Numbered from the stretch's first letter, positions 26,370 to 35,252 are shown. The stretch is 64,000 nucleotides of DNA from Chloroflexota bacterium (GCA_028875055.1 JAPPGG010000072.1:145474-209473), one strand, 5' to 3'. Program-made: numbers and translations. The notes: generated from the sequence alone by a model not told the origin.

Positions 26370-27224
26370 ATGGAATACGCCAACAAGTATATTACCGCCA
26401 ACGGCCTCACTCACCATTTTCTGGAGTGGGGAGACGCCGGCAAGCCTCCTGTCATCATGATGCACGCCACCGGGCTGGCCTCCCATTCCTGGCTTCCCAT
26501 CGCCGAGGGATTAGCCGCAAATTACCGTGTCATGGCCCTCGACCAGCGTGGCCACGGCGATACGGGTCCCTCCGACTGCGGTTACAGCTTTGAACTGGTA
26601 GGGCAGGACCTGGCCGCGGTAATCCAGGCCCTCGAGCTTCCCCGGGTAAGGGTGGTCGGCCATTCATCTGGCGGTCTGGCAACGCTGATTGCCGCCCACC
26701 TGGTACCTGGAAGGATTACCCAGGCCTGCCTGGTGGAGACCAGGGTGGGGGAAAGACCGGCCAACGCTCCCCCCGGCGAACTCCATGACCGGGCGCGACG
26801 CACCCGCCGGAAGCGAGCGGTCTGGGAGAGTCATGAGGCTATGCAGGGCGCCTACCGGCAACGCGCCGCATTCAGAGACTGGGACCTGCGATCATTCCAG
26901 GCCTTTATGAATGGCGGCGTCCGGCTGCTTTCCGACGGGCGAGCGGAGTTGAAATGTCATCCCGATGTGGAGGCCCAGTTTTACGAGATGCGGGAATCCC
27001 TCCAGGTTGCCCCCTTCTTCCAGGGGCTGTCCGGCCGGTTTCTGCTGCTCCTGGGCGATTACCCCGAGGCCCAGGCCCTGTCCGACACGGGTGTTCAGCG
27101 TTTCCTCAATGAAATTGATGGCGCGGCGGTAAAACCCATGGGCATGGGCTCCCACTTCCTGCCCATGGAGCGTCCAAAGGAAGTACTGCGCGAGATTAAA
27201 GCATTCTTCGATAGTGAGGCCTGA
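26370..27224 (+). CDS. alpha/beta-fold hydrolase
   Basis: The protein of about 284 residues has the alpha/beta-hydrolase oxyanion region MHATGLASHSWLP, the DQRGHGDTGPS block, the nucleophile elbow GHSSGG, and a C-terminal histidine in MGMGSHFLPMERP. A catalytic aspartate is likely in LLLGDYPEA. The substrate cannot be told from sequence. The ATG at 26370 is preferred; a TTG three codons earlier is the alternative. Its stop overlaps the following CoA-transferase start, so they are co-transcribed. Confidence 0.85.
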   Translation: MEYANKYITANGLTHHFLEWGDAGKPPVIMMHATGLASHSWLPIAEGLAANYRVMALDQRGHGDTGPSDCGYSFELVGQDLAAVIQALELPRVRVVGHSSGGLATLIAAHLVPGRITQACLVETRVGERPANAPPGELHDRARRTRRKRAVWESHEAMQGAYRQRAAFRDWDLRSFQAFMNGGVRLLSDGRAELKCHPDVEAQFYEMRESLQVAPFFQGLSGRFLLLLGDYPEAQALSDTGVQRFLNEIDGAAVKPMGMGSHFLPMERPKEVLREIKAFFDSEA

Positions 27225-28500
27225 TTTGCCGTCAGAATACCTGGCTCAACGAGACACTTCGCCATCCGACGAGGCAGCAGCATTTGGCCCCCTGCAGGGC
27301 CTCAAGGTATTGGACCTTTCGATTATTGTGGCCGGGGGCACTGCCAGCAGTCTCCTCGCCGACTTTGGCGCCGATGTCGTTAAGGTCGAACGCCCCGGTG
27401 GCGGCGATCCTCTGCGCAACTGGGGTCCCTTCGTTAATGGCGTCTCGCTGTGGTGGAAGGTTCACTCTCGCAACAAGCGGTCCCTCACCCTCGACCTGGG
27501 CCAGCCCGGTGGCCAGTCCCTCCTGCTCGAACTGGCTGCCCAGGCAGACATGCTCATCGAGGGATTCCGCCCGGGCACCCTGGAGCGGTGGAACATCGGC
27601 CCGGAACAGTTGCACCAGGTCAACCCCGGACTGGTAATCCTCCGTTACTCGGGATTCGGGCAGACCGGCCCCTACAAGGACCGTCCGGGTTTCGGGACCA
27701 TCGCCGAGTGCATGAGCGGTTACATTGCCATGACGGGCTTCCCCGAAACTCCTCCGGTCCTGCCGCCCATTCCCCTGGCCGACGAGGTCGCAGGTGTTTT
27801 CGGCGCCATGGCCGGCATGATGGCCCTGTACCGACGCCAGGCCCTGGCCAGCTCCCCCGACGCCTCAGGGACAGGCAGGGCCGGGCAGGTAGTGGACCTG
27901 AGCCTCTTTGAACCCCTGTTCCGCCTGTGCATTCCCCACATCCCTATGTACGATCTCCTGGGCATCGTTCGCGAGCGGGTAGGGAACGACTTCCCCGACG
28001 CCGCGCCCAGGAGCTTGTACCAGACTGAGGACCGCCGCTGGCTCGGTCTGTCGGCCACATCCCAGAGCACCTGGGAGGCCCTGGCCCGCGCGATGGGACT
28101 GTCCGACACGCTTGATGATCCCAGGTTTGCGAATAACGGGTCTCGCCTGGAGAACAAGGACGCTCTCAACGAAATTTTGCAGCAATGGCTGGGCAGCAGG
28201 CCGCTGGAACAGATCCTCGAATCTCTGGTACCCGCCGGCGGAGTTGTTGGCCCGGTGTATGACAGCGCCCAGATCGTAAACGACCCCCATTACCTGGACC
28301 GGGAGGACATTGTCCAGGTGGATGACCCGGAGATTGGCCGAACGGTGATGCCAGGCGTAATCCCCAAGTTCAGCCACACTCCCGGCGCCGTCGAGCATGC
28401 CGGTCCGACCCTGGGTGAACATAACGAGCAGGTATTGGGGTCCTGGCTGGGCTATGACTCGGGGCAGGTGGCCGAACTCGCCAGCAAAGGGACCATCTGA
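27214..28500 (+). CDS. family III CoA-transferase (CaiB/BaiF type)
   Basis: The 428-residue protein transfers CoA between carboxylic acids. It shows the N-terminal LKVLDLSIIVAGGTASSLLADFGADVVKVE-type Rossmann opening, NKRSLTLDLG, LRYSGFGQTGPYKDRPGFG, and PLADEVAGVFGAMAG with the probable nucleophilic aspartate. The C-terminal part ends with the GEHNEQVLG motif common in the family. The start is GTG at 27214 overlapping the hydrolase stop, or a TTG four codons later. A partner hydrolase suggests acyl-CoA or ester catabolism, but the substrate is unknown. Confidence 0.9.
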   Translation: MRPDLPSEYLAQRDTSPSDEAAAFGPLQGLKVLDLSIIVAGGTASSLLADFGADVVKVERPGGGDPLRNWGPFVNGVSLWWKVHSRNKRSLTLDLGQPGGQSLLLELAAQADMLIEGFRPGTLERWNIGPEQLHQVNPGLVILRYSGFGQTGPYKDRPGFGTIAECMSGYIAMTGFPETPPVLPPIPLADEVAGVFGAMAGMMALYRRQALASSPDASGTGRAGQVVDLSLFEPLFRLCIPHIPMYDLLGIVRERVGNDFPDAAPRSLYQTEDRRWLGLSATSQSTWEALARAMGLSDTLDDPRFANNGSRLENKDALNEILQQWLGSRPLEQILESLVPAGGVVGPVYDSAQIVNDPHYLDREDIVQVDDPEIGRTVMPGVIPKFSHTPGAVEHAGPTLGEHNEQVLGSWLGYDSGQVAELASKGTI

Positions 28501-28597
28501 TTTGACCTTCCTACGGGACGTTTTCCCCGGTACGTTGCATGCCGGTCTTCGCCAATGCCATAACACTACAGTCAGTCCATCCGCGAGAGGTTGACCG

Positions 28598-29212
28598 TTG
28601 AACCGCCGAAAGAGACTCTTGGTCGCTACCCATAACCAGGGAAAGGTCAGGGAGTACGCCGAGCTGCTCAGCGGGTTGCCCGTGGAGCTCCTGTCCCTCG
28701 ATGACCTCGGCATAACTTTCGACGTAGCGGAGACAGGCGCGACTTTTCGCGAAAACGCCTGGCTGAAGGCTCGCGCCTATTCCCGTGCCGGCGAAATGCT
28801 CACCCTTTCCGACGATTCCGGCCTTGAGGTAGATGCCCTGGGCGGACAGCCGGGCGTTCACTCCGCCCGCTATGGGGGCGACACCTGCCGCAATGACGAA
28901 GAGCGAGTGGAACTGCTGCTTTCCAATCTGCGGGGCGTTCCCTGGGAGCAGCGTACCTCCCGCTTCCTGTGCTTTATTGCCATCTGCGAACCCGGCGGCG
29001 CGGAAGTATCTGTGGTAGGCTCCGTAGCCGGGATGATACAATACGAACCGGAAGGAGATTTGGGATTCGGCTACGATCCGGTCTTTTATTTGCCAACATT
29101 CGGCCGCACCATTGCCCAGATTCCCATGGCTGAAAAGAACCGGATAAGCCACCGTGGCGACGCTGCGCATCGGGCCGCCGGGGCCTTGCGCCGCCTGGTG
29201 AGCGACGGATAG
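28598..29212 (+). CDS. rdgB: XTP/dITP diphosphatase (RdgB/HAM1 family)
   Basis: The 204-residue protein removes non-canonical purine triphosphates such as dITP and XTP from the nucleotide pool. Motifs are LLVATHNQGKVREY at the N-terminus, ETGATFRENAWLKA, LSDDSGLEVDALGGQPGVHS, and the C-terminal GFGYDPVFYLP with the late SHRGDAAHRA. The start is TTG, 7 bases after GAGAGG. Confidence 0.94.
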   Translation: MNRRKRLLVATHNQGKVREYAELLSGLPVELLSLDDLGITFDVAETGATFRENAWLKARAYSRAGEMLTLSDDSGLEVDALGGQPGVHSARYGGDTCRNDEERVELLLSNLRGVPWEQRTSRFLCFIAICEPGGAEVSVVGSVAGMIQYEPEGDLGFGYDPVFYLPTFGRTIAQIPMAEKNRISHRGDAAHRAAGALRRLVSDG

Positions 29213-29255
29213 CCCCCCTTCTCCTCTATCCCAATCCTAAATTGGCTCTTGCGTT

Positions 29256-30272
29256 TTGACCATCCAGGATTCATTCGGACGTCCCCTCAGGGACTTGAGG
29301 ATTTCCGTCACTGACCGGTGCAATTTCCGTTGCACCTACTGCATGCCGGCCGAAATTTTCGGTGAGGCCTACCAGTTCCTCCCCAAGGAAGAGGTCCTCA
29401 CTTTCGAGGAAATAACCCGCCTGACTCGCGCCTTCGTGGGCCATGGCGTCAATAAGCTTCGCATTACCGGCGGTGAACCTCTATTGCGCACCGACCTGCC
29501 TGTTCTCGTTGCTATGCTGGCCGACCTTGACCCCGCGCTCGACGTGACCCTCACCACCAACGCATACCTGTTGCCCCAGCAGGCCCAGGCCCTGAAGGAA
29601 GCGGGCCTCAAGCGCGTAACCGTGAGCCTGGATACCATTGACGACGGGATATTTCGGGAAATGAACGGCCGCGGTTTCCCGGTCCAGCGCGTCCTCGACG
29701 GGATAGAAAGCGCCGTCCAGGTTGGCCTCTCTCCCATCAAAATCAACGCGGTAGTCCAGAAGGGAGTTAACGACCACACCGTCGTTGACCTGGCCAGGCA
29801 TTTCAAGGGCACCGGCCACATCGTCCGCTTCATCGAGTACATGGATGTCGGCAACCGAAACGGCTGGAAATGGGACCACGTAGTTCCGGCGGCGGATATC
29901 GTAAAGCTGATTGACGCCGAGCTTCCCCTCGAGCCCATTGCCAGCAACTACCGGGGAGAGGTGGCGAACCGCTACCGCTACCGGGATGGCGACGGGGAAA
30001 TCGGCGTAATAGCCTCCGTGTCCATGCCCTTCTGCGGCGACTGCACCAGGGCCCGCCTTTCCACCGACGGCAAGATCTACACCTGCCTCTTCGCCTCCGG
30101 CGGCGTGGACTTGCGGGACTTCCTGCGCGCAGGGGCATCCGACTCCCAGCTCTCCGATCGGATCAAGGCGATATGGGGTCGTCGCGCCGACCGATACTCG
30201 GAGGAACGCGCCGAGCTGGCTCCATTGCAGAACGGCCGCCAGAAAGTAGAGATGTACCACATAGGGGGCTGA
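29256..30272 (+). CDS. moaA: GTP 3',8-cyclase MoaA
   Basis: The 338-residue radical-SAM enzyme starts molybdenum cofactor synthesis by converting GTP to 3',8-cyclo-GTP. The N-terminal radical-SAM cluster ligands are C22, C26 and C29 (RCNFRCTYC). A second, GTP-binding cluster is CGDCTRARLSTDGKIYTC with three cysteines. It ends in a GG dipeptide, as active MoaA proteins do. The first codon is TTG; no stronger start is seen. It lies close before a small zinc-binding gene and moaC. Confidence 0.95.
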   Translation: MTIQDSFGRPLRDLRISVTDRCNFRCTYCMPAEIFGEAYQFLPKEEVLTFEEITRLTRAFVGHGVNKLRITGGEPLLRTDLPVLVAMLADLDPALDVTLTTNAYLLPQQAQALKEAGLKRVTVSLDTIDDGIFREMNGRGFPVQRVLDGIESAVQVGLSPIKINAVVQKGVNDHTVVDLARHFKGTGHIVRFIEYMDVGNRNGWKWDHVVPAADIVKLIDAELPLEPIASNYRGEVANRYRYRDGDGEIGVIASVSMPFCGDCTRARLSTDGKIYTCLFASGGVDLRDFLRAGASDSQLSDRIKAIWGRRADRYSEERAELAPLQNGRQKVEMYHIGG

Positions 30273-30377
30273 CGGCAGTTTGGTCGGCTGTTTGCCTGCG
30301 CTTCAGCGCCAACTCTGGCGTCGGCAGGAAAGGTAAGTCAGGACTCTCAATTCATCCAGCTATTCCGGAGGAACAGG

Positions 30378-30656
30378 ATGATTCAGGACCGCGATGTGCA
30401 ATACCTGTGGGATGCGGTTGAGGAGATCCGGAAAAAGGTCGAAGCCATGGAAGGTACTGGGGACGAGCCCCAGACCGAGACGGAGGTCGAATACGCCTTC
30501 GTTGCCAGCGCTACCTCCAACAGGAAGACCTTTCACCTGCGAGGCTGCAAATTCACCACCGGCTTTACGAAGGCCGCCAATGGCTTCCGCCAGTACCGCA
30601 CCCACGAGGAGGCGGTCAAGGACGGACGGGTGCCATGCAAGAGTTGCGGCGCCTGA
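30378..30656 (+). CDS. small protein with Ada-like zinc-binding domain
   Basis: This 92-residue protein has an acidic helical N-terminus (about 35 residues) and a C-terminal module with the pattern FVAS, FHLRGC, then [15 protein letters not shown]. That is the layout of the Ada-type metal-binding domain found in small bacterial proteins, with three of the cysteines visible (C57, C88, C91 approximately) plus a histidine. GGAGGAACAGG precedes the ATG. It lies between moaA and moaC in the same direction, which suggests co-expression but does not prove a role in cofactor synthesis. Confidence 0.78.
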   Translation: MIQDRDVQYLWDAVEEIRKKVEAMEGTGDEPQTETEVEYAFVASATSNRKTFHLRGCKFTTGFTKAANGFRQYRTHEEAVKDGRVPCKSCGA

Positions 30657-30733
30657 TCCCGCCGCCGGCCAAGAGAAGTCCTGCACGTTTTCGGCTCCCC
30701 AGAATCAGCCAGCCGGCTCCAGGAGCATTTCCT

Positions 30734-31252
30734 ATGCCCGATAACAGTCGTCAGCCCGCAACTCCCGTATCCGACACCCTCACTCACCTGGATGAGCAGG
30801 GGCGGGCCAAAATGGTTGACGTCGGGTGGAAACCCGTCACCGACCGGGAAGCAATAGCCCGAGGCTCCGTACGCATGCTGCCCGAAACCCTGCGTCTCAT
30901 TATCGAAGGCCAGGTGAAAAAGGGTGACGTTTTCACCATCGCCCAACTGGCCGGAATAATGAGCGCCAAGCGCACTTCAGAGCTCATTCCCCTGTGCCAC
31001 CCCTTGCCTCTCAACAAAATTGACGTAGAACTGGAAGCCGACGAGGCCAACAACAGCGTCAACATCACCGCAACCGCCACAACCTCCGGCAAGACCGGCG
31101 TGGAAATGGAGGCCCTGACCGCCGTATCCGTCGCCGCCCTGTCCATTTACGACATGTGCAAGGCAGTGGACCGGGGAATGCAGATCGGCTCCATACGCCT
31201 GGTCAGCAAGCGGGGCGGCCAGAGCGGCGACATCGCATTGGAGCCGGTCTAG
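30734..31252 (+). CDS. moaC: cyclic pyranopterin monophosphate synthase MoaC
   Basis: The 172-residue protein rearranges 3',8-cyclo-GTP to cyclic pyranopterin monophosphate. It has the family blocks [31 protein letters not shown] with the catalytic histidines, and [26 protein letters not shown]. The frame is open upstream across the end of the preceding gene, but the ATG at 30734 follows AGGAG by 8 bases and gives the normal length. It is 3'-overlapped by 4 bases by a convergent gene. Confidence 0.95.
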   Translation: MPDNSRQPATPVSDTLTHLDEQGRAKMVDVGWKPVTDREAIARGSVRMLPETLRLIIEGQVKKGDVFTIAQLAGIMSAKRTSELIPLCHPLPLNKIDVELEADEANNSVNITATATTSGKTGVEMEALTAVSVAALSIYDMCKAVDRGMQIGSIRLVSKRGGQSGDIALEPV

Positions 31253-31638
31253 GTACCTCTGCCGCCTCTCCTCCGCAGTTCATCGCTCAACAGGGCAATT
31301 GCCGCGCTGGCGTAAACTATGTACTCCTCAGAACTCAGGTCCAGGGGCTGAAACTGTTCCACCTGGTCTGCCTCGGCCATCCCCGCGATTCCGGAAATTG
31401 CCGTAATCTCCAGGCTGCACAACCGCCCGTCGGGGTCCACAACCACGCAGCCCAGGTCCCTGGCCGAGGAGAACCCCGGTTCCACCTCGACGGCTTGCAC
31501 CGTTGTCATCCCCTGGAAAGAGGGGAAGGGCCTGAGGCGCCGCGCCACCAGTTCCAGGATGTCCTGCAGCTGCTGTGCCGTCTTTGCCAGCAGCGCCGAA
31601 GCCCGGTTTTCCGCTTCGCCCGCGTCAAAATTGGTCAT
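31249..31638 (-). CDS. conserved-looking hypothetical protein, 129 residues
   Basis: No family is recognised. The protein has an amphipathic N-terminal helix region ([20 protein letters not shown]), a strand-rich centre with [20 protein letters not shown], and a C-terminal helix [20 protein letters not shown]. Composition and codon use look like the neighbouring genes rather than like an antisense shadow, and it occupies otherwise gene-free DNA. AAAGGG lies before the ATG. It overlaps the end of moaC tail to tail by 4 bases. Confidence 0.65.
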   Translation of the reverse strand: MTNFDAGEAENRASALLAKTAQQLQDILELVARRLRPFPSFQGMTTVQAVEVEPGFSSARDLGCVVVDPDGRLCSLEITAISGIAGMAEADQVEQFQPLDLSSEEYIVYASAAIALLSDELRRRGGRGT

Positions 31639-31710
31639 GAGAATTGCCCTTTGTCTCCTCGTTCCGCCCCAGGCTCAGGACCATCGCGGCGAGACTTCCG
31701 CCAATGCTTT

Positions 31711-31807
31711 GAACAAGTCAAGGGTAGCCGGGACTGCTGGCTGCCGGCTTTCGCCGGTATGACGGGGCTGGCGGACAGGTTGATTCCACCAACTCTGAAC
31801 TCTTGCC
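31711..31807 (+). repeat. repeat A, copy 2
   Basis: It carries CCGGCTTTCGCCGGTATGAC, GGGGCTGGCGGACAGG and the end AACTCTGAACTCTTGCC. The 5' part of the element is shortened relative to the copies at 26128 and 49946. Confidence 0.7.
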
Positions 31808-31822
31808 GGCGCGGACTGCGAA

Positions 31823-31850
31823 TTGACACACTTCCCGTTGCCCATTTAAT
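31823..31850 (+). promoter_or_regulatory. promoter of the tRNA-Met gene
   Basis: TTGACA (31823-31828) is a perfect -35. A 16-base spacer leads to TTTAAT (31845-31850), a five-of-six -10. Initiation would fall about 43 bases before the tRNA. Confidence 0.7.
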
Positions 31851-31899
31851 ATTATTGGCCCAGGCAACACTTGGCGGCTGGTCGGTGTGCCTGCTCGGT

Positions 31900-31974
31900 G
31901 GCGACGTAGCTCAGTGGCAGAGCGGGCGCTTCATAAGCGCTAGGTCGTTGGTTCGAATCCATCCGTCGCCACCA
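31900..31974 (+). tRNA. tRNA-Met (anticodon CAT)
   Basis: The 7-bp acceptor stem is GGCGACG with CGTCGCC, the D stem GCTC with GAGC, and the anticodon loop TTCATAA gives CAT. The T loop is GTTCGAATC. The discriminator A and CCA end are encoded. The first acceptor pair is a normal G-C, which argues for elongator rather than initiator Met; a lysidine-modified Ile reading is less likely but cannot be excluded. Confidence 0.95.
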
Positions 31975-32062
31975 ACCTCCCAGTCGATTATAGCTTCCTT
32001 CCGTATTCCATCCCCCTCAATTTTCAGGAAGAGGTCCCACCCCGCATTGTGGAGGGCCGCCC

Positions 32063-32401
32063 ATGCCTCCCTTCCTGGTCCCTGGCCTGAGCGAACAGGA
32101 AGCCAGCGACATCTGCATGAACCGCTGCCGCGCCATGTGCTGCCGGGGACCGTTGCTGCTCGAGCTGGGGCCGGATGAGGTGGAAGACTTTCTTGCCAAT
32201 GGCGAGAGGCTTCAGGTCAAGGTAAAGGCAAACCGGGGAGTCAACAATGGGGCGTGATTGAAGTTTGCCGATCATGAGGGGGAACGCTGCCCGATGCTCG
32301 ACCCCGAATCCTTTGCCTGCCGCATCTACGAACAAAGGCCGGCGCGGTGCCGGGACTTTCCCGACCGCAAAGTGCCGGGGTGTGCCATCTCGGGGGGTTA
32401 A
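32063..32401 (+). pseudogene. YkgJ-like cysteine-cluster protein interrupted by in-frame TGA
   Basis: The frame starts at an ATG 7 bases after GGAGG and encodes CMNRCRAMCC near residues 18-27. It hits TGA at 32255-32257 after 64 codons. The same frame then continues for 47 codons with GERCPMLDP, FACRIYEQRPARCRDFPDR and a final cysteine, ending at TAA 32399-32401. Together these are the cysteine pattern of the YkgJ/UPF0153 family of putative Fe-S or zinc proteins. The TGA lies between the two cysteine clusters, where no family cysteine is expected; the context GA-stop-LKF would suit tryptophan (TGG to TGA). A nonsense mutation or sequence error is the simplest reading; selenocysteine is possible but weakly supported. 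Confidence 0.65.
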
Positions 32402-32452
32402 AGCGGTGGGAGCGAAACGCGGGCCGGGCTAATGCGCTCGGCATCCTGCATA

Positions 32453-33355
32453 TTACTCCTCGTTTTCCATCTGCTGGCCCAGCTCGTCGAGGAACCGTTC
32501 AATCTCAGGCGACAGGCTGACTTCCGTAGGAGCTTCGCTGGTGGCCGCTTCCTCTTCATCCTGCTGGGCGTCGTAGTAGGCTTCCATCTGCTGGATCAGG
32601 GCCTTCAACTCCGAATTGCGCTCAACCGCCGAGCTCAACTCCCGATACTGCCGCTGGCCCCTTCTCACCGGCGCCAGGTCCGAGGGAATGTTGGGATACA
32701 CGGAACTGAGGCACTCGATCATGCGGGAAGTACCGGTAAAGTCCTCTTCCAGCTGCAGGTACTGGGGCAGGTGCACCATAAAGTTAATGGTCTCTATTCC
32801 CAGGCGGTCGATGCCCTCGGATACCAGGTTCATAATAGTCGTCGGACCCTGGTAATTGCTGCTCCGCAACTTCAGATTGGGAACGGCCTTGTTCTGGGGA
32901 ACCTCGCCCAGCGAGCCGGTGACCAGCAATGGCCGGGTATGGGGGACGGCATCATACATGGCCCCCAGGCGGCAGTACCGCTTGACGCCGAAATGTTCAA
33001 CAACTTCCAGGATGGAGTCGGTGTAGTCCTCGCTGCCTGCGTGAGGCTCCATCATGTGGAGGAAAATGTAGTCCGGCCCGTCGTCCGACGTGGCGTATCG
33101 CAGGTTGCTGTTGGGGATGGTGACTCTCCGCTCCCCTTGCACCAGGCGTATGTTTGGCCGGTACCTGGTAAAGTCAAAGAAGTTGCCCGGGCGCGCCAGC
33201 TTGCCCAGTTCCTTTGAACCAAGGTATCTCTCCAGCCGGCTCAAGGTCAGCGTGCCTACGCTGCCCACGTCCACCCAGGGACGAATCATTGCGAAAGCAT
33301 GGGGCTCCCTAAGCTCGGGAACTGGTTCTACTATTTCAAATGCTCCGATCCTCAT
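32453..33355 (-). CDS. PAC2 family protein (proteasome-assembly-chaperone-like)
   Basis: The protein of about 300 residues matches the PAC2/DUF75 family, seen in actinobacteria, archaea and Chloroflexota. Visible blocks are PHAFAMIRPWVDVGSVGTLTL at the start, DYIFLHMMEPHAGSEDY, RLGAMYDAVPHTRP and the conserved NLKLRSSNYQGPTTIMNL. The C-terminus is acidic and helical. The family's biochemical role in bacteria is unclear; relatives assemble proteasomes in eukaryotes. The ATG at 33355 (MRIGAFEIVE) is preferred over one 29 codons upstream, though its ribosome-binding site is weak. Confidence 0.8.
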   Translation of the reverse strand: MRIGAFEIVEPVPELREPHAFAMIRPWVDVGSVGTLTLSRLERYLGSKELGKLARPGNFFDFTRYRPNIRLVQGERRVTIPNSNLRYATSDDGPDYIFLHMMEPHAGSEDYTDSILEVVEHFGVKRYCRLGAMYDAVPHTRPLLVTGSLGEVPQNKAVPNLKLRSSNYQGPTTIMNLVSEGIDRLGIETINFMVHLPQYLQLEEDFTGTSRMIECLSSVYPNIPSDLAPVRRGQRQYRELSSAVERNSELKALIQQMEAYYDAQQDEEEAATSEAPTEVSLSPEIERFLDELGQQMENEE

Positions 33356-33898
33356 GTGGTTATCTTGCCAGAAATGACCTCCCAATTCAACCCGCCCTTC
33401 CTTTGCGAAGGGCAATCCCGTCTTGAATAGAGGCTGATGCATTAATCAGAGGTCATGTCGGCCTAAGCCCGCCGGAGGGATTAGGGTGACAGTCAGTTAA
33501 GGAGCGATTGCCTTTCCGCTACGTAAGAGTTCGAAATTAACGGCATTTCCGTGCCAGCCAACCCCGTCATACCCGTGAAAGCAGGCATCCAGGACTCCTG
33601 TCTGCCCCTGACCCGTATGCGGCGTTAGCCTGGCTGGATTCTGGCGCAGGCCGGAAGAACGCCTTCCAGGCCGCAGTGACTCATCAACTCTGAACTGTTG
33701 CCCCATTTCCCCACGCGATTCCGGTACTTTATGAGGATTTTCTTGCCCACAGCCCGGTTCAAGGCGTATTCTCTCTCCAGTTTCCGCCGCGCGCCCGCAT
33801 CCGTCGGTCTCCATCTGAGGGTACTTCCAGCCTTGTCAACTGCCTCCCCATCGCGCCGCCGTCGCCGCCCCGGCAGAATCACTACGCCCTTGGTGAGG
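33356..33898. other. spacer between divergent PAC2 and MFS genes
   Basis: It contains a rearranged copy of repeat A (33551-33702). From 33703 to 33898 both strands are open: an in-frame extension of the MFS gene and a 93-codon minus-strand frame (33625-33906) that reads into the repeat. Neither has a recognisable domain. No clear promoter is seen. Confidence 0.5.
33551..33702. repeat. repeat A, copy 3, rearranged
   Basis: The left half is in reverse orientation (GCCAGCCAACCCCGTCATAC followed by GTGAAAGCAGGCATCCAGGA) and the right end is forward (CAACTCTGAACTGTTGCC), so it looks like two partial copies facing each other. Confidence 0.6.
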
Positions 33899-35092
33899 AT
33901 GGCCATCGCCCTGCGCTATCCCGATTTCCGCGTTCTATGGCTCTCCACCGTTTCCAACCAACTGGGCTGGGGAATGCAGCAGGTCCTCCTGGGCTGGCTC
34001 GTATTCGACATGACCGGAAGCGCCGGCATGGTCGGCGCCGTTTTCGCGGCCCGTTCCGCTCCCAATCTCATTGTCGGCCTGGTCGCCGGCTCCATTACCG
34101 ACCGTTTCGACCGGCGGGCCATTATGCGTCTCTCCTGCGCCGCCATGCTGGTCCTCTCCCTTCTGGCTTCCTGGCTCCTGTTCGCGGATGACATGACCAT
34201 CTGGCTGCTGCTGGGGTCAACCTTTATGCTGGGGGCCGCCCAGGCCTTCTACATGACCTCCCGCCAGGTTTACGTGTATGACATCGTCGGCGGCCATCGC
34301 GCCATCAATGGCATAGTGCTGGTCTCGCTGGCCCAGTGGGTAGGGGGAATTATTGGCTCGCTGGTTACGGGCGGGTTGATCGCCTTTCAGGGTCCCGCCG
34401 TAGCGTTTCTAGTCATGGGCCTTACCTACGGAGTAGGCATAGTCATAATGTTGTGGCTCAGGCACGCCGGTTCCTCCGCGCCGGTTTCCCGCGAGCCCAT
34501 CCTGGAAAACCTGGTCAACTACTTCCGCGCCCTGAAGAGCAACCGGGCCATGCTGAGCCTCATCATTTCCACGGCCGGCGCGGAAGTGCTGGGCTTCTCT
34601 CACCAGGTAATGCTGCCCATTCTGGCCCGGGAGGTCCTCGGCGTCGGCGCCTTTGGCCTGGGCCTTCTCACGGCCTTCCGCTTCCTCGGCAGCGCCATTG
34701 GCGTCTTTACCGTAGCCGCCATGGAGCGCGTGCGCCGCAAGGGAGTATTGCTGCTCTGCATCATCGGCATGTTCGGAGTGGGCGAAATCCTGCTGGGACA
34801 GTCCCCCTTCTTCTGGGTGGCTGTCGTTTGTGTGATGTTCATAAACCTGCTGGCATCGGCCACCGACATTCTCCACCATACCTTGCTGCAGCTCAGCGTC
34901 TCCAACGAGCAGCGGGGCCGCGCCATGGGGTCCTGGATTTTCGGCATCGGCATGGCGCCCCTTGGCCAGCTAGAGGTAGGCTTCCTGGCCGGGGAAACCA
35001 ACTCCAGGACAGCGCTGCTGGTCAACGGGACCGCCCTCATAGTCCTTGCGGCCCTGATGGGAGCCCTGATGCCCCGTCTCCGCCGCCTTTAG
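33899..35092 (+). CDS. MFS transporter
   Basis: The protein of about 397 residues has roughly 12 hydrophobic segments and the loop-2 motif SITDRFDRRAIMRLS between helices 2 and 3, typical of the major facilitator superfamily. It resembles the enterobactin-exporter-like/MFS_3 branch with DFRVLWLSTVSNQLGWGMQQ at the start. The substrate cannot be inferred. The frame is open for 67 more codons upstream, but that part is arginine-rich and lacks family similarity. The ATG at 33899 (or GTG at 33893) with GGTGAGG gives the normal N-terminus. Confidence 0.88.
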   Translation: MAIALRYPDFRVLWLSTVSNQLGWGMQQVLLGWLVFDMTGSAGMVGAVFAARSAPNLIVGLVAGSITDRFDRRAIMRLSCAAMLVLSLLASWLLFADDMTIWLLLGSTFMLGAAQAFYMTSRQVYVYDIVGGHRAINGIVLVSLAQWVGGIIGSLVTGGLIAFQGPAVAFLVMGLTYGVGIVIMLWLRHAGSSAPVSREPILENLVNYFRALKSNRAMLSLIISTAGAEVLGFSHQVMLPILAREVLGVGAFGLGLLTAFRFLGSAIGVFTVAAMERVRRKGVLLLCIIGMFGVGEILLGQSPFFWVAVVCVMFINLLASATDILHHTLLQLSVSNEQRGRAMGSWIFGIGMAPLGQLEVGFLAGETNSRTALLVNGTALIVLAALMGALMPRLRRL

Positions 35093-35186
35093 CGCCCCAC
35101 GGCCATACCCGGAGGCGTCAGCAATTTCCCTGCTAGTTTAGGCGGTACCCTCCCAGGACATTCGCGTTCTAGCGCTGGCTCAAATG

Positions 35187-35252
35187 CGCCAGGGCTGGGG
35201 GCAAGAAATCATCCCACCCTCGCCTTGCCGTAGGGCTCAGAGCGCCATTTTC
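35187..35252 (+). repeat. repeat C, copy 2
   Basis: It contains TGCGCCAGGGCTGGGGGCAA, GAAATCATCCCACCCT and CCGTAGGGCTCAGAGCG, matching copy 1 at 25859-25925 in order and orientation. Confidence 0.55.

Noticed and set aside
32255..32257. Selenocysteine at the TGA of the YkgJ-like gene
   Set aside because: The position is not a family cysteine and no hairpin with a well-placed loop was found just downstream; nonsense mutation is simpler.
33625..33906. 93-codon minus-strand frame divergent from the MFS gene
   Set aside because: It is arginine- and lysine-rich but reads into repeat A and covers the MFS start; no domain or clear ribosome-binding site is seen. Kept out but not excluded.
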